From the NCBI GenBank assembly GCA_963838835.1, contig CAWITA010000036.1, forward strand, positions 124,001 through 188,000: a DNA stretch of 64,000 bases, read 5' to 3'. The notes below the pieces were generated by a model. The model was not told where the DNA came from, made no database searches, and saw nothing but the letters and a program-made list of their open reading frames with translations. The translations under genes and the position numbers were made by a program. The stretch comes from Bog-473 sp963838835 (GTDB lineage Bacteria > Actinomycetota > Acidimicrobiia > Acidimicrobiales > RAAP-2). Below are positions 20,532 to 29,034 of this stretch, piece by piece; the first letter of the stretch is position 1, and each line of letters opens with the position of its first letter.

Positions 20532-21671
20532 ATGAACGAAGACCCGGCGCTGGCCGCATTCAGAGAGAGTCTGGTGGACTGGTTGTCGGCCAACCTCACG
20601 TCCGAGGTGGTCGAGGCGCAGCGGGCCAGCTCGGAGGGAGGGGGCGACGTCGGCCTGCTGCGGGCCTGGAACGCACGGTTGGCCGACGCCGGATGGGCAG
20701 CCGTCTCATGGCCTGCTCGCTTCGGCGGTCGCGACGCCACGGTCGAGCAGCAGCTCGCCTACCACGAGGAGATGACCCGAGCCGGAGCCCCCGGGCCGGT
20801 GAACACGATCGGCGTCGCCAACATCGCTCCCGCCATCATGTCGTTGGGCACGGAGCAGCAAAAGGAACGCTTTCTGCGTCCTATGCTCCGAGGCGACGAG
20901 ATCTGGTGCCAGGGCATGTCCGAGCCCGACGCCGGATCCGACCTGGCCTCGCTGCGGACCACAGCCCGCCCCGAGGGCGACCTCTTCGTGGTGCGCGGGC
21001 AGAAGACGTGGAACAGCCTTGGTCCGTACGCGGATTGGTGCCAGCTCTACGTGCGTACCGACCCCGACGCCCCGAAGCACCAGGGCATCAGCTGCCTCCT
21101 CGTCGAGATGCGGTCGCCCGGCATCACTGTCCGCCCGTTGCGCACCATGTCGGGTGACTTCACCTTCTCCGAGCTCTTCTTCGACGACGTGGTCGTTCCC
21201 CGATCGGGCCTGCTCGGTCCCCTCAACGGAGGGTGGCGGGTGGCCATGACGACACTCAGTCATGAGCGCGCCGGCGTGGCCCGACTCCATCTCGACCTCG
21301 CCGAGCGCTTCGAAAGCTTGGTCCGGACGGCGCGCCAACGAGGTCCGATTCTCGACGCAGTGCACCGGGACGGCCTTGCCCGCGTCTATGCCGACATTGC
21401 GTGCCTTCGTTATGCGACGTCGCGAGAACTGGCGAAGGTCGGGCAGGGCACGCCGCCCTCGGCGACCATGGGAGGGCTGGCCAAGCTGGCCTGGGCCCAG
21501 GCCGGCCAGCATCTGGCCGACCTGGCGGTCAGCATCCTTGGTCCGGATGCCCTGGTCGATGGGCCCTGGACCAAGGCACTGCTGATGTCGCCCTCCTATT
21601 CGATCGCCGGGGGCACCGGAGACATAAACCGAAACATCGTCGCCGAGCACGGTCTCGGTTTGCCGCGGTGA
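20532..21671 (+). CDS. Acyl-CoA dehydrogenase
   Basis: An intact protein of 379 residues starting MNEDPALAAFRESLVDWLS. Family motifs are GWAAVSWPARFGGRDATVEQ, QGMSEPDAGSDLASLRTTA, RGQKTWNSLGPYADWCQLY and FSELFFDDVVVPRSGLLG. The C-terminus reads SYSIAGGTGDINRNIVAEHG; the large subunit at 14303 has AGGTNETQRN there, so the Glu in that position is missing. It lies 24 bases after LivF and is probably in the same operon. It may act on a different chain length or ring intermediate than the minus-strand pair. Confidence 0.87.
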   Translation: MNEDPALAAFRESLVDWLSANLTSEVVEAQRASSEGGGDVGLLRAWNARLADAGWAAVSWPARFGGRDATVEQQLAYHEEMTRAGAPGPVNTIGVANIAPAIMSLGTEQQKERFLRPMLRGDEIWCQGMSEPDAGSDLASLRTTARPEGDLFVVRGQKTWNSLGPYADWCQLYVRTDPDAPKHQGISCLLVEMRSPGITVRPLRTMSGDFTFSELFFDDVVVPRSGLLGPLNGGWRVAMTTLSHERAGVARLHLDLAERFESLVRTARQRGPILDAVHRDGLARVYADIACLRYATSRELAKVGQGTPPSATMGGLAKLAWAQAGQHLADLAVSILGPDALVDGPWTKALLMSPSYSIAGGTGDINRNIVAEHGLGLPR

Positions 21672-21772
21672 GCGTCTGCGCGAGCATCGACACGCCATTC
21701 GGGGCAGCGAAGCCCCGACGCGGTCTTCATGGAGTAGCAGGAACGAGCACCGTACGAAAAGGAGGGTCTCCG

Positions 21773-22600
21773 ATGACAACAGGCTGGGGCTACGAAGGCC
21801 GTCGCGTGGTCGTGAGCGGCGGCGGCGGAGCGGGGATGGGCGCCGCGGCGGTGCGCCACCTGCGCGACTTGGGCGCCGAAGTGCACGTCCTCGACCTCAA
21901 GGAACCACCCCTGGAGGTATCGAGCTATCAGGCCGTCGACCTGCGCGATCCCGACGCCACCGCAGACGCGGTCGAGAAGATCGGGGGGACCATTCACGCG
22001 CTGTTCAACTGCGCGGGGCTGGCCGGATCCAAGTTTCCTGACCTGGACGTGATGCTGGTCAACCTCGTCGGCATGCGCCATCTGGCCGAGCTCGTGTCGG
22101 CCCGCATGGAGCCGGGCGCCGCCATCGCCAGCATCTCGTCCACGGCCGGGTCCGGTTACCTGGCGAACATCGGAAAATGGATGCCGCTCGTCACGTTGCC
22201 GGGGTTCGAAGCCGCCAAGGAGTGGTGCGAGACCCACCCCGACGAGATCGCGGGCGGGTACGCCCCGTCCAAAGAGGCGATCATCATTTGGACGTTGTGG
22301 GCGTCCTACGCCCTGGCGGAGCGGGGGATCCGAGTCAATTGCATCAGCCCCGGCCCGACCGACACCCCCATGATGCCTGACTTCGAGCAGTACGTGGGTA
22401 AAGACTTCATGGAGAACTTCCCGGTCCCCCTCGGAAGGCGCTCGACGCCCGACGAACAGGCCTGGCCGCTGATCTTCCTGAACTCCCCGTTGGCCAGTTA
22501 TGTCACCGGGGAGAATTTCGTCACCGACGGCGGAACCATGGGTGCCGTCATGACCGGGAGCATCGACATATCGGGGCTCATCCCCGAGTCCATGCAGTAG
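21773..22600 (+). CDS. Short-chain dehydrogenase/reductase
   Basis: A 275-residue SDR starting MTTGWGYEGRRVVVSGGGGA, behind a strong AAAAGGAGG site at 21757. The cofactor loop SGGGGAGMGAAAVRHL is a variant of TGxxxGxG, NCAGLAG replaces NNAG, Ser lies in SISSTAGSGY and the Tyr/Lys pair in GYAPSKEAIIIWT. NCISPGPTDTPMM and FVTDGGTMGAV are the usual C-terminal segments. This resembles actinomycete hydroxysteroid-type SDRs (coniferyl-alcohol dehydrogenase family), but the substrate is unproven. The next gene starts 20 bases later. Confidence 0.85.
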   Translation: MTTGWGYEGRRVVVSGGGGAGMGAAAVRHLRDLGAEVHVLDLKEPPLEVSSYQAVDLRDPDATADAVEKIGGTIHALFNCAGLAGSKFPDLDVMLVNLVGMRHLAELVSARMEPGAAIASISSTAGSGYLANIGKWMPLVTLPGFEAAKEWCETHPDEIAGGYAPSKEAIIIWTLWASYALAERGIRVNCISPGPTDTPMMPDFEQYVGKDFMENFPVPLGRRSTPDEQAWPLIFLNSPLASYVTGENFVTDGGTMGAVMTGSIDISGLIPESMQ

Positions 22601-22620
22601 CGATCGACGAGGAACGGACG

Positions 22621-23817
22621 ATGAGCGAGGACGTCTGGATCCTGGGGATCAACATGACGAGGTTCGGCAAGCACCCCGACAAGGACGTCGTCGATCTTGC
22701 CGCCGACGCCTCCACGGCCGCGCTGGCCGACGGCGAGGTCACCATGAGGCAGGTGGAGATCCTCGCCTACGGCAACCTCCTCGGGCGCACGATCGGTCAG
22801 CATCTCCTTCAGCAAATCGGTCAATTCGGCATTCCGGTGTTCAACGTGTCCAACGCGTGCGCGACGGGGGCGACGGCACTCCGCCAGGTGATCATGGCGG
22901 TCAAGGCGGGTGAGGCCGACTTCGGCCTCGCGGTCGGAGTCGAGAAGCTGGCCGGCGCTGGCCTGCTTGCCGGTGGTGACCGTCACGATGACGTCACCAC
23001 GTGGAGGCCGGAGGGACGGTTCGGGGCGATCGCCCCGCTCGATGGTCGCGTGGGAACCGAGACCATGCCCGGCGTGTTCGCCCAGATCGGAATGGAGTAC
23101 GGGTACAAGTACGGCGGAACGAGCTTCGAATTGTTCGCCCGGATCAGCGAGAAGAACCACGCACACTCCACCCTCAATCCGCTGGCGGCCTACTCCAAGA
23201 AGATGGCGTTGGAGGAGATCATGGGGGACGTCATGATCGCCTACCCGAACACCCGGCCGATGTGTTCCGCCAACTGCGACGGAGCGGCTGCCGCCGTCGT
23301 GGTCTCGGACTCGAAACTCAAGACCCTGTCGCTCTCGCAGCAGCGACGGGCCGTCAGAGTCGCGGCTTCTGTGCTCACCAGCGATCCGTGGGTGGAGACG
23401 GGACAATCGCTGCCCGACATCCACACGCTGACGCGCAACGCCGCCAGTCGGGCCTATGAGGCTGCGGGTATTGGACCCGATGATCTCGACCTGGTCGAGC
23501 TTCACGACTGTTTCGCCACTGCGGAACTGGTGCACTACGACAATCTGCAGCTGTGCGAGCAGGGAGGCGCCGTCGACCTCTTCAACAGCGGCGCCACGTG
23601 GCGCGACGGACACATGCCGGTCAACGTGTCGGGCGGGCTGGAGAGCAAGGGGCATCCCGTTGCAGCAACTGGTCTGGCCAACATTTGGGAGCTCTGCCAT
23701 CACCTTCGAGGTGAGGCCGGTGCCCGCCAGATTCCCGGAGCCAAGGTCGGCTTGGCTCACGTCATGGGCCTCGGGTCCGCCTGTGGTGTGCACATCCTGG
23801 AGGCCGCCGCGGCCTGA
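22621..23817 (+). CDS. Thiolase family protein (SCP2-thiolase type) with intact catalytic residues
   Basis: A 398-residue intact thiolase. Unlike the three other thiolase-like proteins here it keeps the nucleophile, NVSNACATGATALRQV (Cys at about residue 81), the GHPVAATGLANIWEL His motif and a late GSACGVHIL Cys. LVELHDCFATAELVHYDNL is the SCP-x-type segment. It should carry out CoA-dependent cleavage of a 3-ketoacyl-CoA, the last beta-oxidation step. It follows the SDR at a 20-base distance and is probably co-transcribed with it. Confidence 0.87.
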   Translation: MSEDVWILGINMTRFGKHPDKDVVDLAADASTAALADGEVTMRQVEILAYGNLLGRTIGQHLLQQIGQFGIPVFNVSNACATGATALRQVIMAVKAGEADFGLAVGVEKLAGAGLLAGGDRHDDVTTWRPEGRFGAIAPLDGRVGTETMPGVFAQIGMEYGYKYGGTSFELFARISEKNHAHSTLNPLAAYSKKMALEEIMGDVMIAYPNTRPMCSANCDGAAAAVVVSDSKLKTLSLSQQRRAVRVAASVLTSDPWVETGQSLPDIHTLTRNAASRAYEAAGIGPDDLDLVELHDCFATAELVHYDNLQLCEQGGAVDLFNSGATWRDGHMPVNVSGGLESKGHPVAATGLANIWELCHHLRGEAGARQIPGAKVGLAHVMGLGSACGVHILEAAAA

Positions 23818-23864
23818 GTGTTCCCGGACCAGCGACGGGTCCAGCGCGAGGGGGGCGTCCCGGG

Positions 23865-24278
23865 TCAGGCGTTGGGATCTGGCTCGAAGACCGGTACGAA
23901 GACCTCGCCCTGGGGTTCGAAGAGCACGCGCACGGGCAAGCCGATGGTGACCGCCTCGGGCGGGCAATGGACGACGTTCGTGGTGAATCGCAGGCCTTCC
24001 TGCTCGACCAGTTCGACGATAGCGATGACATAGGGCACGGCGACTTCGGGATTGAAGGGATGATGGTTCACCGTGTAGGTGAACACGCGCCCTCTGCCAC
24101 TGAGCGTTCGGTACGTGGCCTCGCCGCCGCATGCGGGGCAGTGGCGGACCGGCGGAAACAGCCAGCGCTCGCACGACGCGCAGAACGGGAGCCGCAGCGA
24201 ACCGGACTCACCGCTGGTCCAGAACTCGCGATTGTCGTCGTCGAGGAAGGGAACGAGACGGGACGGGGCTGAGGACAT
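23865..24278 (-). CDS. Zn-ribbon/OB-fold DUF35 protein
   Basis: A 137-residue intact protein. The chosen start MSSAPSRLVPFLDDDNREFW at 24278 begins the typical DUF35 N-terminal helix. The Zn ribbon is CASCERWLFPPVRHCPAC (Cys 33, 36, 47, 50), and the OB fold includes RGRVFTYTVNHHPFNPEV, PYVIAIVELVEQEGLRFTTN and VRVLFEPQGEVFVPVF. It diverges from the Cys-less thiolase-like gene at 24303 with only 24 bases between starts. That layout suggests partner subunits under a shared control region, as for ChsH2-like and Ltp2-like pairs. Confidence 0.87.
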   Translation of the reverse strand: MSSAPSRLVPFLDDDNREFWTSGESGSLRLPFCASCERWLFPPVRHCPACGGEATYRTLSGRGRVFTYTVNHHPFNPEVAVPYVIAIVELVEQEGLRFTTNVVHCPPEAVTIGLPVRVLFEPQGEVFVPVFEPDPNA

Positions 24279-24302
24279 CGCCCAACAGTAGGATGCGCGG
24301 TC

Positions 24303-25451
24303 ATGCCCGACACGTCCGTGGTCCGCGCCGCGATCGTTTCGGGGATCGGAGCGTCCCGGATAGGGCGACGGCTCGGGGTCCCACACGCCGAACTGACCGT
24401 CGAGGCGGCCCAGCGGGCGATCGCCGACGCCGGCCTTCGGACGGAAGACATCGACGGTATGTCGACCATGGGCGACACCCTCATCGTCGACGCCGCCGCC
24501 AGGCTCGGCGTCACTCCCTCGTGGACGAGCGGAGGGATGGGTCGCTACGGCCTCCTCCACCCAGTGGTCGAGGCCGTGGAGGCGGTGGGTACGGGGATGG
24601 CCCGCCACGTCCTCGTCTACCGGACGGTGAACATGATGGGGGGCGAGGCCAGCGGCGGGAGCGGGGACCCGAGAATGGAGGCGTCGTCGGCCATGCGCGA
24701 CATCGGGCGGATCTTGACGATGCACGCCTATTCGGCCGCCAACTGGCTCGCCATGCACTTGCGGCGCCACATGTATCTCTACGGGACCACTCGGGACCAA
24801 GTGGGATGGATTGCGGTGAACAGCCGCCGTAATGCCGCTCTCAACTCGAACGCGGCGTATCGCGAACCCTTGACGCTCGACGACTACCTCTCGGCGCGCA
24901 TGATCTCGGAGCCGTTCGGGCTCTACGACTGCGACGTGCCGATCGACGGTTCGATCGCGGTCGTCGTCTCGAGGTCGGACCATGCGTCGGATTGCGAACA
25001 GGCAGTCCGCGTCGAGGCAGTCGGCGGTTCGGACGGTCTTGGAGGGTGGGACCAGCGGCCTGACTACCCCAAGATGGCGTCGGCGGACGCCGCGGCGGAG
25101 TTGTGGAACGCCACGGATCTGCGGCCCGGCGATGTCGACGTGGCGGAACTCTACGACGGCTTCACATTTTTGACCATGGCCTGGCTAGAAGCACTCGGCT
25201 TCTGCGCGGAAGGCGAGTCGGGCTCCTACGTCGAGGGTGCCGTTCGCATCGCCCTCGACGGAGAATTGCCGCTGAACACGTACGGTGGCCAGCTCTCGGC
25301 TGGTCGAATGCACGGCTACTGGGTCCTGCACGAGGCGTGCGTCCAGTTGCGAGGTGAGGCCGGAGCCCGTCAGGTGGCCGGTGGTCCCGAGGTCGCCGTG
25401 GTGTCGACCGGCGGGGGACCCATCGCCGGGTGCATGCTCCTAACGCGCTGA
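24303..25451 (+). CDS. Thiolase-like protein of the lipid-transfer/retro-aldolase type
   Basis: Intact, 382 residues, and the best template for the broken paralogue at 4087. MPDTSVVRAAIVSGIGASRI opens it. The Cys position reads SWTSGGMGRYGLLHPVVEA, without Cys, and LPLNTYGGQLSAGRMHGYW replaces the GHP motif. DVDVAELYDGFTFLTMAWLE carries the Tyr region implicated in Ltp2-type aldolases. It should therefore not be a thiolase; retro-aldol cleavage of a 3-hydroxyacyl-CoA with the adjacent DUF35 protein is the best guess. It is followed by a terminator-like hairpin. Confidence 0.83.
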   Translation: MPDTSVVRAAIVSGIGASRIGRRLGVPHAELTVEAAQRAIADAGLRTEDIDGMSTMGDTLIVDAAARLGVTPSWTSGGMGRYGLLHPVVEAVEAVGTGMARHVLVYRTVNMMGGEASGGSGDPRMEASSAMRDIGRILTMHAYSAANWLAMHLRRHMYLYGTTRDQVGWIAVNSRRNAALNSNAAYREPLTLDDYLSARMISEPFGLYDCDVPIDGSIAVVVSRSDHASDCEQAVRVEAVGGSDGLGGWDQRPDYPKMASADAAAELWNATDLRPGDVDVAELYDGFTFLTMAWLEALGFCAEGESGSYVEGAVRIALDGELPLNTYGGQLSAGRMHGYWVLHEACVQLRGEAGARQVAGGPEVAVVSTGGGPIAGCMLLTR

Positions 25452-25454
25452 CGC

Positions 25455-25478
25455 CGAGACCAGATTGTGGTGGTCTCG
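25455..25478 (+). terminator. Hairpin downstream of the catabolic island
   Basis: CGAGACCA (25455-25462) pairs perfectly with TGGTCTCG (25471-25478) around an 8-base loop, 4 bases after the stop at 25451. There is no T-run, so an intrinsic terminator of the GC-rich type or an mRNA-stabilising stem are both possible. It marks the end of the catabolic gene run. The rest of the gap to 25699 holds nothing else I recognise. Confidence 0.4.
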
Positions 25479-25699
25479 TGGGTCAACGCAGTCGCGGCTC
25501 CACGGCCCGAGCGATCGTGCCCCACTTGGCGGATCTCTCCGCGCTGAGGATCCCGAGGAGGTGGCCGAGTCCTCTGCCTCCGCCAAAGCCGTTGTGTTGA
25601 CAGCCTCAGGACGTTTCAACTCAGCGACCCGGGGGAACACACGTTACGGATCAGCAACTTGGGGAACGTCAGAGGTGGCGGGCAACGGAAGAGGATCAA

Positions 25700-26317
25700 A
25701 TGAGACTGGTAAGGCGAATGATCGTTGGCGGTGTGGTGCTTGGTGGCATGCTCGTGGGTTCGACCCTCGGGTCGGCCTCAGTGGGCGCTGCGACGACGAG
25801 CTCCACGTATCACATCGACTACACGGTCAACGCGACAACCACACTGGCGAAGCTCCACCAGACGGTCACGGTGCCCCCAGGCTCCTTCATTGGTTCGATC
25901 AATCTCAAGACCTTCGCACTCACCGGGAACTTGAGTCTCCCGCCCGCGTCGACCACCGTGAACCTGGCCGGCATTGGCCTTGCCACCGCCACCTTCGAGC
26001 TCTCCGCGACGAAGCCCGTGACCGGAACGGTGGACATCAAGACGTTCGCAGTCACTGCCACCGCATCGTTCAACGTCCTCGTGACCTCTGTGAAGCCGCT
26101 CGGATTGCCCATCAATCTCGTGGGGAACAGCTGCGGCACCTCGAAGCCGGTTTCGGTGACCTTCAGCGGTACGATCAAGCTCAAGGGGAGCTCGGCCTTC
26201 TCCGGCAGCTATACGATCCCACCGCTCCAGACCTGTGGCCTGGCGACGCCAGCGCTCAACCTGGTCATCCCAGGGCCAGGCAATGTCTTCTCCGCCACAT
26301 TCGCACCGGCCACCTGA
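25700..26317 (+). CDS. Exported protein of unknown function
   Basis: A 205-residue protein with a clear signal peptide: MRLVRRMIVGGVVLGGMLVG, then an SVGAATT cleavage site near residue 30. The mature part is Thr/Ser/Val-rich, with beta-type repeats such as TVDIKTFAVTATASFNVLV and SINLKTFALTGNLSLPPAS, and only two Cys, at about 144 (NSCGTS) and 179 (QTCGL), likely a disulfide. No family is recognised with confidence. It may be a cell-surface or lipid-binding beta-sandwich protein. AGAGGATCAA before the ATG is a moderate ribosome site. Confidence 0.7.
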   Translation: MRLVRRMIVGGVVLGGMLVGSTLGSASVGAATTSSTYHIDYTVNATTTLAKLHQTVTVPPGSFIGSINLKTFALTGNLSLPPASTTVNLAGIGLATATFELSATKPVTGTVDIKTFAVTATASFNVLVTSVKPLGLPINLVGNSCGTSKPVSVTFSGTIKLKGSSAFSGSYTIPPLQTCGLATPALNLVIPGPGNVFSATFAPAT

Positions 26318-26481
26318 ACGAGGTTTCGGGAGCTCCGGGCCTGGTCCCAGCGCGTCTCACGGAGCCAAAGCACCGAACTCTTTGACCTGAGGAGGTTGAC
26401 CTCACTCGCAGGTGCTGCAACAACACCCCGGGGACACACTGGGATTCAGGACGATGGCAGCTCCCTCGTTACGATTGCCCT

Positions 26482-27270
26482 GTGGCGGAGTTCGTCAATC
26501 GATTTGCCGGAACGGCCGCGTTCTATGCCCTATACCGTCCTGGGTACCCAGGGACCGTCTACGACTACATCTCCGGGACCGCGAACTTAAACGGTGCCAC
26601 ATCGTCCGTGCTGGATCTCGGCTGCGGACCCGGAATCGTCGCTCTCGCTTTGAGCGGGCGGGCGCGGACCCTCGTCGGAGTTGATCCTGACCCGGGCATG
26701 CTCGAGCAGGCCGAACGAGCAGGTCGCGAGCGCGGCGCCCACAACGTGAGTTGGATCGGGAGCACTGCCGAGAGGTTTGACGACGAACCGGGAAGTTACG
26801 ACCTCATCACGATCGGCTCTGCCTTCCACTGGATGGACCGTGAGGTCGTGGCTGAGCGAGTCCATCGTCTCTTGAGGCCGGGCGGAGTCCTGGCACTCCT
26901 TGGGAATCCCACACCTCTTATGGACAGGCGCGACGGAAAGGGTGTGGGGGATGCCATCACTCGTGTCCAAGAGAGATGGCTGAAACCCGAAGATCGTCCT
27001 TCCATTCCGAAAGACGCGCCAAGACACGAAGCGGTGCTTTCCACGAGCTCTTTTGGGCACGCATCAACCCGCTATTTCTCATCGCAGCAACAGTGGACTG
27101 TTGACAACCTCATTGGCCTGCTGCGATCGACGTCGTGGCGGCCTGATCAAGTCCTGAAGGACCGGTTCCCCGAGTTCGTGAGAGAACTGCGTCACGCCAT
27201 CCGAGAAGTTGAGCCGTCCGGCGAATGGGTAGAGAGCCATGACGTCGAGTTGATCCATGCACAACGATGA
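26482..27270 (+). CDS. Class I SAM-dependent methyltransferase
   Basis: A 262-residue protein from a GTG start. Motif I is SSVLDLGCGPGIVALALSG, followed by LVGVDPDPGMLEQAERAG (acidic residue at the end of beta 2), DLITIGSAFHWMDREVV (motif IV region) and LLRPGGVLALLG. This is a Methyltransf_11-like enzyme of unknown substrate. The stop overlaps the next start (ATGA at 27267), indicating translational coupling with a P-loop protein. Confidence 0.8.
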   Translation: MAEFVNRFAGTAAFYALYRPGYPGTVYDYISGTANLNGATSSVLDLGCGPGIVALALSGRARTLVGVDPDPGMLEQAERAGRERGAHNVSWIGSTAERFDDEPGSYDLITIGSAFHWMDREVVAERVHRLLRPGGVLALLGNPTPLMDRRDGKGVGDAITRVQERWLKPEDRPSIPKDAPRHEAVLSTSSFGHASTRYFSSQQQWTVDNLIGLLRSTSWRPDQVLKDRFPEFVRELRHAIREVEPSGEWVESHDVELIHAQR

Positions 27271-27839
27271 GTGAGTGGTGGCCAACGCTCGGTGAACGCA
27301 AGACGAGGTTCGTGTCCTCGACCGCCGCACTCTTTGTCGCCGTCTCCGGACCTCCAGGTAGTGGCAAGACGACGCTTGCCGTCAAGCTCGCCGAAGAGAT
27401 GGGACTGACGCTCCTTTCGAAGGACACGATCAAAGAGTCCCTCATGTCGGTCATGCCACCGAAGGACGTCGAAGCATCGCGTCACCTGGGCAAAGCAGCC
27501 ATGGCCGTGCTCTTTGCTGTTGCCTCTGCATCACCCCAGGGCGCGGTTCTCGAAGCGAATTTCAGTCGATCATTATCGACCAGAGAACTCGGAACCCTGC
27601 CCGGCACGATGATCGAGCTGTTTTGTCGATGTGACCAAACCATCGGTTTGGAGCGTTATCGACAGCGCATCTCCTTGCGGCATGCCGGTCACTTCGACGC
27701 TGAGCGCTCGGATGAGGAATTGTGGAACGACCAAGTGACCCAGCCCGTTGCAGGGGGTTGGCCCGTTCTTGAAGTTCGCACGGATGAACCGGTTGATGTA
27801 CCTCATGTCGCTGAGCTCGTTCTGCAGGCCATCCTTTGA
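27267..27839 (+). CDS. P-loop AAA/zeta-toxin-like nucleotide kinase
   Basis: A 190-residue P-loop protein with Walker A VAVSGPPGSGKTTLAVKLAE and a following KDTIKESLM typical of small-molecule or aminoglycoside-type kinases of the AAA_33 group. AVLEANFSRSLSTREL and RYRQRISLRHAGHFDAERSD form the substrate and lid regions. Such proteins phosphorylate small molecules or tRNA-related substrates; no specific role is evident. It is coupled to the methyltransferase by a 4-base overlap, so the pair may modify the same compound. Confidence 0.75.
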   Translation: MSEWWPTLGERKTRFVSSTAALFVAVSGPPGSGKTTLAVKLAEEMGLTLLSKDTIKESLMSVMPPKDVEASRHLGKAAMAVLFAVASASPQGAVLEANFSRSLSTRELGTLPGTMIELFCRCDQTIGLERYRQRISLRHAGHFDAERSDEELWNDQVTQPVAGGWPVLEVRTDEPVDVPHVAELVLQAIL

Positions 27840-27885
27840 ATGCGCGAGCCAAAAGCGTGCCCTGACCGCCGGGTCGGTGGAAAGT

Positions 27886-28296
27886 TCAGGGTGCCACCAA
27901 CTCGATCGCGATCCCGTCAGGATCGCGAAGCTGCAGTGAAGGGTGGCCGTTCTCTTGCACAACGCCGTTGTGCTCGATGCCGAGATCTGAGAGGTGCGCA
28001 GCCCAGGCGCGGAGCGAATCTCCATTCGGGACCGCGAAGGCGAGGTGGTCCAGGCCATGGCCGGGTGATTCGAACGACTTCTCACCAGAGCCAGGGCTAT
28101 TCGTGAGTACGATCACAAACTTCGCCTCGGGTTGCCTCAGTGCGACGTAGCCGACGTCGAGATCTTCGACGTAGGGCAGGACGCCGAGCACGTCCTCATA
28201 CCAGCGAGCACTCAGCGCCACACTCGACACCAGAAGCTGCACGTGCGACAGCCCGGCGATTGGAGCCGTTCGTGCTGATTCCTTGGCCGCTGTCAC
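27886..28296 (-). CDS. VOC-family (glyoxalase/dioxygenase fold) protein
   Basis: A protein of about 136 residues with the VOC fold: AGLSHVQLLVSSVALSARWY opens the first beta-alpha-beta-beta-beta unit and GHGLDHLAFAVPNGDSLRAW the second. SLQLRDPDGIAIELVAP is the standard C-terminal metal-site strand (Glu). The chosen GTG at 28296 (VTAAKESART) starts just before the fold. The frame stays open to a GTG at 28419 that overlaps the upstream stop as GTGA, so a longer, coupled form is possible. Activity cannot be assigned. Confidence 0.72.
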   Translation of the reverse strand: MTAAKESARTAPIAGLSHVQLLVSSVALSARWYEDVLGVLPYVEDLDVGYVALRQPEAKFVIVLTNSPGSGEKSFESPGHGLDHLAFAVPNGDSLRAWAAHLSDLGIEHNGVVQENGHPSLQLRDPDGIAIELVAP

Positions 28297-28415
28297 GATC
28301 CGAAGCGTAACGGGTGGACTCTCAATCGTGATCCTGGCAGCGTTGCACGGGAAGGGGCAAGCGCTCGGCGTCCTGGGCCAGGCTCTACCGCCCGTCACGA
28401 CCACGCATTTGTTGC

Positions 28416-28781
28416 TCACTTGAGGAAAGGGGCTGCTTCCTTCATTCGCTCCAACCCCGCAGCGATCTGATCAGGGTCTTTTCTGTTCTGCCCAAGGACG
28501 ATCATTGCCAATGCCTCCGAGAAAGGCTTCGCCATGGATTCGAAATACCCACCTTCTTCGAGGCGGGTCCACCGGACCCCGGCTTGGAAGCAGTCGGTCA
28601 TCAACTGCATCTCCTCGTCCTCGTCCAGCGACGCATTGGTGAGCTTGTCCATGAGCTGCGCACTGATCTCCACGAGGCTGAGAAACTCGTGGTCGATCTC
28701 CGCAGAGTAGACGGGTGCAGGGTCCAGACGTTGCGCCGGCGTACTTGATCTGTGAGTTCTCCTCTTTTTTATGAGAGCCAT
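28416..28781 (-). CDS. Hypothetical protein, helical and acidic
   Basis: A protein of about 121 residues starting MALIKKRRTHRSSTPAQRLD. The body is helical and acidic (LDEDEEMQLMTDCFQAGVRW, MKEAAPFLK at the end). No known domain is recognised. Its start lies within the end of the previous minus-strand gene, and its stop overlaps a possible GTG start of the VOC gene, so three small genes form a tight operon. Confidence 0.55.
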   Translation of the reverse strand: MALIKKRRTHRSSTPAQRLDPAPVYSAEIDHEFLSLVEISAQLMDKLTNASLDEDEEMQLMTDCFQAGVRWTRLEEGGYFESMAKPFSEALAMIVLGQNRKDPDQIAAGLERMKEAAPFLK

Positions 28782-29034
28782 GTCAGCGCCACGTCGGTGC
28801 TTGTGTTCCGCAAGCGGGCAGCGCGCATCCAGAACTTCGAATCCGGCCAGTAGCCCTTCGGCAGCCACACCGTGGCGTTCTCCGTGGCCGTTTGCAACTC
28901 GTCCGCCGCTCTCAACATCGCGGTCGAGTCGATGAACGTTGCCGCTGAGAGCCGGCGATCGGCGGCCACGCGTTCAGTCCGGCCGTCGCCTTGAAGCGGC
29001 GCTCTTCTTCTGTTGGGGTTCGCTCTGTATCCAT
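28769..29034 (-). CDS. Hypothetical small protein (probable frameshift)
   Basis: The ATG at 29034 gives MDTERTPTEEERRFKATAGL, and after a shift near 28975 the frame continues ADRRLSAATFIDSTAMLRAA and ends WMRAARLRNTSTDVALTWLS at 28769. The joined product is about 88 residues with a helical N-terminus. No family is recognised. It overlaps the next gene's start by 13 bases, which supports it being a real gene. The join is inferred. Confidence 0.4.

Noticed and set aside
22498..24174. Minus-strand open frame of about 558 codons over the thiolase and the DUF35 gene
   Set aside because: It shadows the intact thiolase on the plus strand and runs in a different frame from the real DUF35 gene.
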